NCBI RefSeq assembly: GCF_009870125.1
Contig: NC_046679.1
Span: forward strand, 558,001-622,000
From: Drosophila pseudoobscura
Lineage: Eukaryota > Arthropoda > Insecta > Diptera > Drosophilidae
Direction of reading: 5' to 3'
Length of the DNA stretch: 64,000 nucleotides
The position numbers were made by a program, and so were the translations under genes. Shown piece after piece: positions 49,401-60,330 of the stretch; the first letter of the stretch is position 1; the number at the start of each line of letters is the position of its first letter. Under the pieces are notes generated by a model that was given only the letters and a program-made list of their open reading frames with translations, had not been told where the DNA came from and did not search any database.

Positions 49401-50367
49401 AGCGACAAACGGACAATCGGACAGACAGTCGTACGGGCCGGGCGGACAGCTGAAAATGCTCGCAATCTATCACAACATTCGGAATATGTTCCAAAAGATT
49501 TTCAATTTATTTTCACTAAAAACGATTCTCTCGATGTTTGTGTGCTGCCCCGCCAATAGCCACCCCCTCCCGCCTGCCCTCGCCCACGACAGTGCATTCT
49601 GTGAGGATTGTTGCTGTTGGAATGGTCGGAAAATGTTGGTTTTGCAATGAAATGTGTTTTTTGGCCAGAAAAAGAACAGCTAGAAATCAATGAAATGAAA
49701 TGAAACGAAACGAAACGAAACCAAGCCAAATGAAACCAAATGAAATGTTCGACCAACTGCAGTTCCAACAGAAGTTGATCTGATCGCCACATGCGCCTCT
49801 GTAATTAGTTCTCTGCCACAAAGGGAGGGGATGGGATGGGATGGGATGGCCAGAGGCATGAGGCATGAGGCACGGGGCAAGTGACAGACTGATCCCGGAA
49901 GTGGGCGACGACATTTAAGCGGATCGACTCGAGTAGCAACTGCATTTAAATTGCTAAATCTGTGCGCCGGCTATTCTCGGAGAGTTCCTCCCGGGCAGCG
50001 ACGATTCTGGGAGCGTCCAACAGTGCGTATGATTGATATGCTACCCGCTGTTTGGGGACTATTAGCCCAGACACAGCCACAGAAGTGCATACATACATAA
50101 AAGTGTCACGCCCGGCTCCCATGCTCATAAATCACCTGCCCATTAGCAGGTCCCCACCAAAACTGGGAAAACATTCGTTTACACGGAAAAAGAAAGAATC
50201 GAACAGATCGTTAAATGCAAATCGAGAACAAGGAAAAGGAATACTATTGGTGGTGTTGGCACCAAATGTCAACGTGTCACAGGAGGCGATTTCAGAACTT
50301 ACTCCGATAATACAAAGCTTCTTTAACACCCAACGGTTAATTGTATACTGAATGAAATAATAAAGAA
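46493..50367. other. intron-like sequence, no exon recognised
   Basis: Pyrimidine-rich with many TCTC and CTGCT runs (for example 47085-47130). Open frames are low-complexity. A GACAGC repeat at 47267-47293 is present. No splice-supported exon found. Confidence 0.35.
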
Positions 50368-51500
50368 CGAGGGGGAACGTTGTGAGTTGCTGCGGACACC
50401 GCAACTCTACGGTTATACCCGATACTAAGTCAGTATGGCTCTCCTCCATCAGGCGGCGTCTAATATTAAACGACACGACAAAGAGTGCGTGCGAGAGAGA
50501 CAGAAAATCAGTCTGAGCGTGACGTCGGGCGCTGCGTAGCCAATGCAAATTGATTTGTTCCTTTTGGCTACAAAAATTATCTGATCTGATCCAGATTCAG
50601 CAATCTGATAGATATGGTCATTATCTATGATTCTGCGTTTTTAGTTTTCTCAAATCTGAAATATTGTGGATGCAACAGATTTTCGTCCTTTGTGTGGGCG
50701 GAAGGGGGTGGGGCGAAATTTTGAGATACACGTTTTATAGTGAGATCTAAGAGGAGTGCGGATTCCAAATTTGGTTACTCTAGCGTTAATAGTCTCTGAG
50801 ATTTGTGAATATCCCCAGATTTGCATCCTTTGCGGGGGCGGAAGGGGGTGTGGCGAAATTTTGAAACAAACTCGTCTCGGTCTGATATATTAGGAGTGTG
50901 GATACCAAATTTGGTTGCTCTAGCTTTTATAGTCTCTGAGATCTAGGCGCTAATGTTTTACTCTAAGCAAAGCCGCCTATGCTACGTGTATGTTAGAGAG
51001 AGACAGGGCGAGAAAAAATGAAATTGTTTTCTTGATGCTGGCTATAATAATAATACGATCCAATTCAGATTCTGCAGTCTAAAAGATATGGTCATTCTCT
51101 ACGATTCTGCGTTTTTGGTTTTATCGTATCTTGAAAATTGTGGATGCCACAGATTTTCGCCCTTTGTGGGGGCGGAAGTGGGCGGGGCAAAGTTTTGAAA
51201 TATTTTTGTAGCAGTGACATATCACAGAAGTCTGGATCCAAAACATCGTTGCTCTAGCTCTTATAGTCTTTGAGCATTAGGCGCTGAAGGGGACGGACAG
51301 ACGGACAGACGGACAGACGGACAGACGGACGGACGGACAGACGGACAGACAGACATGGCTCAATCGACTCGGCTATTGATGCTGATCAAGAATATATATA
51401 CTTTATGGGGTCGGAAACGATTCCTTCTGGACGTTACACACATCCACTTTTACCACAAATCTAATATACCCCAATACTCATTTTGAGTATCGGGTATAAA
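50368..51500. mobile_element. DINE-1/Helentron-like non-autonomous element, about 1.1 kb
   Basis: The ends carry inverted sequences: TTATACCCGATACT (50413-50426) and its inverse AGTATCGGGTATAA (51486-51499). Outside the left inverted end is a hairpin with arms GAGTTGC (50382-50388) and GCAACTC (50400-50406). The interior has three partial tandem units, each with a form of CCTTTG.GGGGGCGGAAG followed by GGGGCGAAATTTTGA (near 50690, 50825 and 51160), each later followed by GGTTGCTCTAGC..TATAGTCTCTGAG. A CAGACGGA microsatellite lies at about 51292-51355. These traits fit the Drosophila DINE-1 family from memory. No open reading frame of note; no transposase is expected in such an element. A 91-bp piece of the same repeat lies at 13792-13882. 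Confidence 0.75.
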
Positions 51501-52790
51501 AATCCGCCCTCGAAAATAGCTTAAACAGACGCTATGACATATAATTAAGATGGTCATAGGTCTTTCTCCGATCTCTCGAAACACTATAACACGCACTCAC
51601 CTTTACAGGGAGTTCAAGTTTGAAACGCTGGCAGGGCCGTACAAATTGGTCAACATTCGCTATCACCGCAGGCACTCGGAACGCAGGGGTACAAATTACA
51701 GGCGGAGAGTCTATAATTGACGTATTCGCGCTTTCGGAACGTGAAGATCCCAGGGACTTGACACATTGACAGTCTGAAAAATCCCTGAACTTGTTTTGTT
51801 TGGTGGTACCCCTCCGATCTTCTGGCACCGCCGCTCTGCCTGCCCCATCAAGCATCAAGCACCCATCAACACACTTTGACAATAACAAAATCTATAAATA
51901 TTTCTTGTATCGCTGGGATCTGTTGAGTTATTTTCTATATGGTATTGTATGGTTTGGGGCGGGCGACCCCAGGCGAGGCGAAATTCTTTAGCAACATTTT
52001 CTTCTAAGCATTTCTCTCTCTCTCTATCCCTCGCTCTTTCTGTGTCTACACCTCTCTTTCCGTGCTTGTTTGATTATTTAAATTATAACCTACATAATTT
52101 TAATGGTCGGGAAAGAAACATATAGAAAATTAAATAATATTTATGATCCGTAGACAGGCACATGGTCAGACATTCCTTTGTGGTTGGTGTGATGAAGAGG
52201 GGTACCAGAGATGGTGCGGACCAAGACAATGATCATGATAGTAAGATGGGTAACGCCCATACATTTCAATAGTTATACGCAGCAAGGTTTTTGGAAACGA
52301 GGAAGTCCACGAACTTAAAAATAAAACAGCTGATTAAAATCGCAAAAAGGTTTGTGGGTAAGCGTATTGAGGAACTATCATAGTCCCTAGTAAATTCTAA
52401 AGTAATGGATATATTGCGACAACGCCGTCATTAAAAACCAATCCAAGCAGGCAGACTTAAAACGCATGAGAATCGTGTGCACACATACAGTGAAATCTCA
52501 GCCTTATTTATGGGTTTTGGGCTCTCTTAAGGCTTAAAAGCCTCTCTCAAATTTAAAAGAGCCTTCGTCCACTTTCAAAATGCACGCTGACGAAAAGTCG
52601 TGGAAAATGTTGTAGTGGCTTTAGCCATCTTAGCATTGATGTTCCCTTTGGTATTGTCTGTTGTTCTTTGACCATCTTTGTCATTAGGTTCGCCTCAGAG
52701 AAAGAGAGAGACAGAGAGATTTCTTTCCAAGTAAAAGCGAACAAGAACGGACATGATTTACCTTGAAATCAGCCACTTTTCCACTCTCGC
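51501..52790. other. intron-like sequence, no exon recognised
   Basis: AT-rich, with a TC tract near 52013-52032 and an imperfect inverted repeat at 52530-52564 (GGCTCTCTTAA and TTAAAAGAGCC). No coding exon supported. Confidence 0.35.
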
Positions 52791-52796
52791 TTTACT

Positions 52797-53395
52797 CACC
52801 TTTCGCTCTTACTCTTCGAAGAGCGATGGAGAGAAAGAGAGCGAGAGCGAGAGCGAGACCGAGAGAGAGGCGCTTTGGGAGCAGCAGGTGTGTGCGTCCA
52901 AGGTGTATTTATAAAAGGTGAGAGTCAGAGAGCGTGCGATAGCTGCTCTCAGACGCACCTGCCTGTGTGTGAGTGCACCTGTGCTTGGGTGTGCGAAAAC
53001 ACCTTCAGCGCGACAATGTCAATGATCATTTCTGACATGGCCTGTGGGGCACGGCGTGGGCGTGGGCGGCGTGCTGCCAAGAAAATAGAAACTCACCTCA
53101 GCTCAAACTCACCTCGGTGCAGAGCAGTTCCACTCAGGCTACACAATACAGTGCGTGACGGACAGGTGAAATTTGCTTCACGAGACGTACCCTACCCTTC
53201 GATCTTTAACGTGCCTCATTCTCAGGTGAAGAGGGTCGAAGACCTCTCAGGAGACCTTGCCCCACCTCTTGGCCATTGGCTTTTTTCGCTCACTTCCTCA
53301 CAGCTCTCCAGGTGTAAGGAAACTTTCCTCATTTCAGGCCCCGAAAAAGGTGAAAGCCCTCGGACGGAACCTTCACCCCATCGTAGCTCACACCT
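52797..53395. promoter_or_regulatory. dense cluster of CACCT/AGGTG boxes (15 in 599 bp)
   Basis: Boxes on either strand start at 52797, 52886, 52901, 52916, 52956, 52976, 53000, 53094, 53110, 53164, 53224, 53263, 53310, 53348 and 53391. Six are full E-boxes (CAGGTG or CACCTG). About one would be expected by chance. CACCT is the core bound by ZEB/Zfh1-type zinc fingers, and CAGGTG by Snail-family repressors and some bHLH dimers. A TATAAAAG at 52910 lies among them. The cluster is preceded by a GAGA tract (52830-52870) and followed by a 24-base C run. It looks like an intronic enhancer or silencer. Confidence 0.5.
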
Positions 53396-53441
53396 TCTCC
53401 CCCGCCCTTTTCAGATTCCCCACACCCCTTGATTCGCGTAG

Positions 53442-53465
53442 CCCCCCCCCCCCCCCCCCCCCCCC
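53442..53465 (+). repeat. homopolymer, 24 consecutive C
   Basis: A pure C run just right of the CACCT cluster. Read length at such runs is often unreliable, so the true length may differ. Confidence 0.9.
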
Positions 53466-55498
53466 TATTTGTTTGTAAACCATCAATGGAAATGCATACG
53501 CTTTCAGCACTGACTCCCGCTCCTGCCCCCACTGTTGTCTGCCACTTATGTAGCCTGATTTTTCCCTGTTCTTTGAGCTTTGTTTTCCATGCTTTTTTCA
53601 CGCTTTTCCTGCCCCATTTTCCCGCCTGCATTTGCATCTGCGATTCGTGCATCAACATGCGTTGAAATTCAAATTCAGTTTTCAGTTCCAGAATCCAATT
53701 GGAAATTCGTAAAACATTTCCATGCAGCTGCGGCTGCAACTGCAGATTGATTCAGTTTATCCTATTTATCGGATGCATGTATCCTCTATATAGTATGTGT
53801 GTGTGTGTATGTGTGGGTGGAGTGGGTTGCCCATAAATAATATTTTATTTTCTCGCTTTTTTGGGTTGGAAATATCCGAGAGGGCGTTTATTTTTAGCCA
53901 CCACTGTGGGCCTACAAATCGTTTGTTGTTGTTTATTTTTATGCCCCCCTCCCCCCCAGCTGTAGCAACACGATGGGTGCACGACGATGGTGGGGGGAGG
54001 GGGGAGGGGGCAGGCTGCACAACTTTGTTGCTGTCTGAAAAGAAAGAAAAACTTTCTGTGAAGCCGTACAGAGGCCCCGAGAACAATTAATTACACGGCC
54101 AAAAGGACAGCTGGGGATTTGGGATACGTTTAAGGGATAAACCCCGGATCCCTGCAGCATACCCCCACCCATCCCCTTCAACCCCGGCTAACCCTTAAGC
54201 TGTAATCAATGCAATTTAAATGAAATTTTTATCTAATTAAAAGCAAACAACTAATTAGAAAAGATTGAGGCCCCAGAGACTTGCGGCGCCTTTTGCCTTT
54301 TTGCCAGCGGCCATTAGGCCTCACTCCTTCCGCTCTGTTGGAACCGCACTTTGGAGAGCGGGAAAATTGAGGAAATCTAATAGAAACTCTGCAACGCAGT
54401 TTGTCAGACTGTCAGCAGATTGGCCATAACTGATGGCCGGGAAGAGCCGACTAAATCTGGCTAAAAATACTCACCTCAGAACGCAATAAGCACGCGACAA
54501 GGCTAATTGGCTCTGCGGCGGTGGAGCACACGGGGAGGTGCCACAGGGGGGCAGATAACTGATTAACACTTTGTGGCAGATATCGAACAAAAGGTGAGCG
54601 AAGCGGACAAAGGCCCACAAAGAACGGCTATGCGAACAACAGATCAAATCGGACCGGACCGGGAATGGAATGGGCAGCGATCTAGAACCAGGAATCGACT
54701 TGTGCGATGGGATCCTCCTCTGGACTCAGTTGCAAATCAGACGCCGTCGTGGATCGTCGTGATCGAATCAAAAATCAAATTCAGAATCGAAATCGGAAAT
54801 CTACTTTTTGAGCGTAAATATTTTCGTAGTTGAGTTTTAAGATTCCGGAATGAGTGAATGCAGGGCTGCGTTCGATTCCTGCACATGCAATTAAGGATCC
54901 ATGTGGAAAAGTGTTTAAACAAGTTCCTAGTGCGCCAAAATAATTGAATATTTCCCCAAAAGTTGACTAGAACTTAAATCCGCAGGCTACGAGTGTTTTG
55001 AACATCTGAAATCGATCAATAGATAAAACTCAAAATCCATTCGAAATGCCAGTGAAACCTGCAATATTTTGAATGTTTCAATGCCCACGAGACATCGCCA
55101 TCGGGACCAAGTTTTGAGTGTGAATATTTTCACAATTTTCGAATACTTCGTATAATTCGTAATTTGTTTTTCGTGTTCTCGTGACAAAGACGAAAAATGG
55201 CCAAAAAGCTGGCCAGCAAGTGTTCACCTGTTTTAGCAAGTTCGCTGAAAGCCGAGAGAGCGAGGGAGAGTGGAAAAACCATAGAGAGAGTGAATACAAA
55301 CTGCCACATTACGCATACGACTCGTTGCGAAGTGAAATACTTGTGAGGAAAATATGATAAAAAGTGGAAAGAAAGAAATGCCAACAGCAGAAACACACAC
55401 ACACACACACACATTGGTGCGCACATCATCTGAAAAGTGTATAATTTAACACAGACACAGACACATAAAGAGTGGCATATATCGTGGATATATATACG

Positions 55499-55531
<33 letters not shown>

Positions 55532-57629
55532 CATTTCATTTAGAAGATGATGAGCGAATTTTGAGCATTTGAGAATTTCTGCCACACTTAAGTGTTGATT
55601 GTGTGCGTCGCTCTATTGGCAGAGGCCTCCGTGGCCCCTCTCAGTGGCGTGCCACCCCCCGCCCTGCCTCGGCTTTTCCGAGCATTTCCTCGAGCAGCCT
55701 CGAGGCGGCCAAAGTATTTCGGGGGAACTCAGTTCGTTGCGAGCGCGGACGCGTCTGTGGCTGTGACTCTGAGGCTGTGACTGAGGCTGACTGTCCGACA
55801 AATGTGGGTCCCCCATCGCCATGCGAAATTTCGCATTCGAATCAGAGTCCAGAATCAGCACCCAGTCTTTAATGCCATAAAGCCCCCAAAATGGAAAGCA
55901 AACATCGGCCGAACATCGCGCGATATCATTGAAAATCGAATCAGAAAACAAAGGACACTCGACAAAAACACACTGAAAAACAACACACACACACAATTCC
56001 AAAAAAATATACTAAAAGTGCAACATGCCACAGAAACATGCAACCAAAAATCAAACAAACGAATAATAATGCATGCAAAAACAACAACAACACAACAACA
56101 ACAACAATCCACAACACAACAATAGTGAAACACCACAACAAAAGGGGATTCGCTTCCCCGCTCCCCTTCCAGTTCTGTTGTCCATTAAAATGCATTAAAA
56201 TTGCATTTCCCCCACTCGTATTTACACACGATTCACGCCATAAAAACCCGGACACGTCTTTAATGCCAGGAAAAAAAATGCACCTACAACAACAACCACC
56301 GACTATAATAGCTATAAATCCCACATATATTCGATATAATTCACACAAAAACTGTCGCGCCTTTAATGCCGCAAACCCAATAGAAACCATTACAAAAATT
56401 CCATCAGCCAATGGCACTTACAAATGCATCAAAGCCGAAAATAAACCAACAAAATTGTCCACACACTATATGCATATGGATGGAATATAATATTCCATAT
56501 AAAAACTAATGACACCGCAACACAATACAACAAAAACACAATAATAGTTATAATAATAATCAACAAAGACACGAGCAACACTCTGCCAAATAACTCCTGT
56601 CGATACATATTCCACATAGAAACTATGGAGGCCTTCAACATACACTTTCAACAACAAATAGTCCAAAAACTACACCAACAATTCATGGGATGGGATACTC
56701 GAATCACCCCTTGAAATAAACAACAACAAAAACCCCCTAAAACACTTTTCTTCCCCAAAAACATTTTACGATAAATGCCAAACTCTTTTGCACTCGACCC
56801 AAAAATTGTTTGCTATTCAAAAGTTTTCCATTTTGTTGGCCATTTTCTGTGAGTCACCCACCCACCGCACCCCTTAGATGAATTTTGATATTCTTGAATA
56901 CAATTCTAGAATTGAGGAAATAATTTGCTTAATTATAGACGAAAGATATTGGCTCTGGCCCCTTGAAGAAAGGGAGGCAGAAAGAAAGGTTGTTAAACCC
57001 TCAAGCGGGAGCGGAAGAGTTAGGGTAGTCCACAATATTTCATGAATGTCAAATCCGCCTTTAATTTATGGATAAAAACCGCCGGATCCCCTTTGGCGGA
57101 TTTACAAGTTCATAAATCTGCTTCCATTGCCGTTTATTTACAAATAATTACAGAATTTAATTGCCTCACGAAATTCTGCACTTTAAATTCATCAACGCGT
57201 TGGTGTGTTGTTGTTGGTGTTTTTGCTGCTGCTGTTGCTGTTGGTGAAAAGAGTTAAATTAATTATAGCCAAGAATTTTCACTTTCGCGGCAGCTGCAGA
57301 CATAAATCCTCTCTCTTTTTCTCTCTCTCTCTCTTTAAGAGAAGGAGGAAAAATCGTGAAAAATAAATAAATAAATAATAAATTAATGTTTTATTGAATA
57401 TGTATATGTATGTGTAGTAATGTGTGTATAATGAAAATCAAATTCGTTTTTCCAGTGAAAATGAGTGAGAGAGATCAGAGATCTCGTCAAGAATCATAAG
57501 TGAACAAACAAAATCTTAGGAAAATATATATTTGTGAATCACCGAGCAAAAAGTGACAGAATTATCATATATGCCAAGAGATTGGGGATAAAAAGGAGTA
57601 CAACACACACACACACACACACACGCACC
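53466..57629 (+). other. intron and probable leader region of exon C
   Basis: No coding exon supported. It holds an AC tract (55385-55412), a TA tract (55504-55530), an AAC/CAA-rich stretch (56070-56150) and another AC tract (57602-57624) directly before the ATG of exon C. The last part is probably 5'UTR. Confidence 0.4.
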
Positions 57630-57761
57630 ATGGCAGACACTGCCAAAGACAAGGAGGTCCTCGGGGAGGAGGAGGAGGAGGAGGAAGAGGAGTCCACTAC
57701 CACCACAACAACGACAACCAGCAAGAAAACCTCGCAGTGGCGCAAGACCCGCTCCACAAAG
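57630..57761 (+). CDS. first coding exon C (44 codons; same gene as exon A?)
   Basis: An ATG in strong context (GCACCATGGCAG) opens 44 codons and ends at a donor (AAG|GTAGGG), phase 0. The peptide reads MADTAKDKEVLG, a run of nine Glu, Ser, eight Thr, then SKKTSQWRKTRSTK. It is hydrophilic, with an acidic block followed by a basic tail, and no signal peptide. The shape resembles an alternative N-terminus like exon A (acidic, Thr-rich, then basic). Nothing of a folded domain is present. Shared phase and strand with exons A and B suggest one gene with three promoters; tmod is a map-based guess. Confidence 0.65.
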
Positions 57762-60273
57762 GTAGGGAGGGTCCCAACAGGGAGGAGGGGGAAGAGGGGA
57801 GCGGCGAACGCCCCCGCTGGCTGTCAAACTGTCAAATCGCCAGGCATTCCATCGTTCGGACGGCTTGTCTTTATGGATGCCGCTTTCTCTCGCGAAGTAT
57901 TTTCTGGAAAGGGGGAGAGGGGTTCGGAGGGGTGTACTCGCATATAGCCCGGGGAAAATTCTTTGAACGCCCCCTTACCTCATGCCTGTTTTCATTGAAT
58001 TCCGCAATCTGTATTTTCTTCCCTTAATCCGCATGCCTTTCGAGAGAAAGGATTCCCCATCCTCCATCCTGATCCATCACCTGATAATTAACCAAAGCGT
58101 TTAGTGGGTTTAGTGGGCTTAGTGGGTGCTTCGCACTTGGATAAACCTCCGAAAATAAACACCAACCGAGGCACATTAATCACAATCTTTGGGAAAAGAG
58201 ACTCCTAATGTGTGCACACGCTTGGGGAAAGGACACCTCTGAAAGGAGAGCAGGGAAAGGACACCTCAGCGGGAAGAGCAGGACGAACCGAAGAAACTGT
58301 GCGACCACTAAAAGGGTTCCAGGAAAAGGCAGCCCTGGGGCGGAGGGGTAGCCTAGGGGAGGCGAGGGATGCCTTTCCAGGTCGCTGGACTTGAGTCGAA
58401 GAAAGGAGTAGAAGGAGGAAATAAACAGTGGGAGATATGTACGGATAAGTGTATGGGTGGCTGGGGGTGCGGTCCGATTGCCACTTTGATTGTAGTCTCC
58501 ATCCACATGGGTCCCAATCTGGTGGTTTCGCTTGCTCTCCCCGTGGGGCTCTGTGGCGCATAAATTACACACGGAATACCAACGAGAGGATGGGTGCCGT
58601 GCCCCAAGCAGAGAGAGAGGGAGGGGAAGTGTGGCAGCTACTTAGAGCCGCATTCACCTGTCGCTCCAGAGGTTGCTTCGATGCTTGGCAGGGGTGAGGA
58701 GGCAATCAATCAAGCTGTAAAGTATTTATTAAACGATATTATGAGGTTTACCTGATGGGATAACATCCAATCTTAGCACCCACTCATCCCCCCTGTCCCT
58801 GCCCCACCACCTCAGCTACACACACGCACGTCCGTGAGGAAGGAGCAAACACATATTTTTTTTAATAGCTTCATTGTTTCGCTTAACAGGATTTCATTTT
58901 ACTTAATGTACCAGCACTCACACACAGGCATAAACGTACACAGATGTGTGTGTGTATTTGTGTGTGTGCAGGAAACACCTCCGTCCCCCCCTCTCACCTT
59001 TCATTGTTTGGCCTGGCTTTTGCTTGTTCTGGCTTTTGCCCAGCGGCATTTTGGCGCTGCCTTTCTCAAATCAGCAAAAAAAAAAGAGAGAAATAGAGGA
59101 AGCGGTGGAGCAGGAGCGGCAGGAGGGACAGGAGGGGCTGGATGAAAGAAAGAATAACATTCTCCGACTGCCAGACACGACTATGGGATATATGTAGGTA
59201 TACACACCCTTCCATCGTATCGTATATAGACCCTTCTTCCTCTGGCTATAGCCGGCAATAGTAGTTGACTTTTTATCCACGGATTCTCATGGCAGGCAGC
59301 AATCAAGGCACAGCAATCCACAAAGCTCCCGCCCCGTACCCGTGCCCGTGCCGGCACCCGGGACCCGGGACCTTCTTCTTCCGCTCTGCCGCTTTTCCTT
59401 TCCGTTCAGACTGCTTCTAGATTTTCCCAGCCGAACAGCAGAGCAGCAGTGTTTGTCTGCCCCAACGGCAACGAGTGGCAGCAGTGGCAGCAGTGGCAGC
59501 AGTGGCAGCAGTTGCAACGGGTGACAACAGTTGCACCAATGATGCGATGAGGTCGGGGGCACTCAATGTGCATCGATTCATGGATCGATGAATGGGGATG
59601 GGGATGGGGATGGGGATGAAGCAGCAAATCAATGGGGAAAAGCAGGAAAGCGCTGTGCAATTATTATTCTTAGTTCGGAAGTAAAGTTGAGGTAGTCCCC
59701 AGAGGATGGTACAACGACCAAGTATGCGGAGAGATGCCAAACTATTCAAGGGACTTCTTTGCTCCATTCTGCTTTATAATTAGAGGGGTTTCCATTGAAC
59801 TTCTCCGCACAAGAGTTGCTTGATGCCTGGGAGACGTAGTAGATCCTCGATCTTTGCCACCGGATGGCTGATCTCTGAAATATTGACTCAGTTCCAGGAA
59901 CTTTCAGGAAGCGGAGTCTGCTTAATTTTTTTAGGGTATTCCCGCTAATTCGATTTTATGATTGGAGTTCCTTGGAACTCAATTGAAATTCTTTCAACCT
60001 TCTCAAGTGCCTCAACCTCTACTTGTCTGTTCTTCTATTTCTTTTCTCCTCCACTAACTGGGTTTCATTATAGTATATCCATTACTTCCATGTCTTATCC
60101 CCTTTGTTGCCTTTGTTATCCACCTTTCTCTTTATCTTCTCTGCTGACTTTTCTTTGCCACATCCCACTGCCCACTCCCCACTCCGCACTCTCCTCCACT
60201 TGGCTGTGTGTTAATTTTCTGTAACAGTTTCTTTGCTCTTCATTTTATGCGTTTTGACGCGTCACCTCCATAG
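57762..60273 (+). other. intron following exon C
   Basis: No further coding exon that I can support. Simple repeats include CAGTGG units (59475-59515) and GGGGAT units (59594-59618). Confidence 0.4.
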
Positions 60274-60330
60274 GAAGCCCCCGCTGTATCCTCGAGCACC
60301 AGCAGCAGCACCAGCAGCACCTCCTCTTAA
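60274..60330 (+). CDS. possible alternative last exon (18 codons and stop)
   Basis: Behind a T-rich stretch and ATAG lies a phase-0 frame reading EAPAVSSSTSSSTSSTSS and then TAA (60328-60330). Joined to exon C it would give a 62-residue Ser/Thr-rich protein. AATAAA-type signals occur about 300 bp later (60629-60640). The Ser run is low-complexity and the acceptor is only fair, so this is tentative. Confidence 0.25.
   Translation, partial: EAPAVSSSTSSSTSSTSS

Noticed and set aside
51292-51355. regular GGACAGAC repeats that at first look like an array with spacers
   Set aside because: It is a simple microsatellite inside a DINE-1-like element. There are no unique spacers, so it is not a CRISPR array, and none is expected in an animal genome.
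54573-54833. GTG-initiated frame reading ADIEQK before a GTGAGC donor
   Set aside because: It looks like a fourth first coding exon, but there is no ATG and the segment is equally well a non-coding leader exon. The evidence is too thin.
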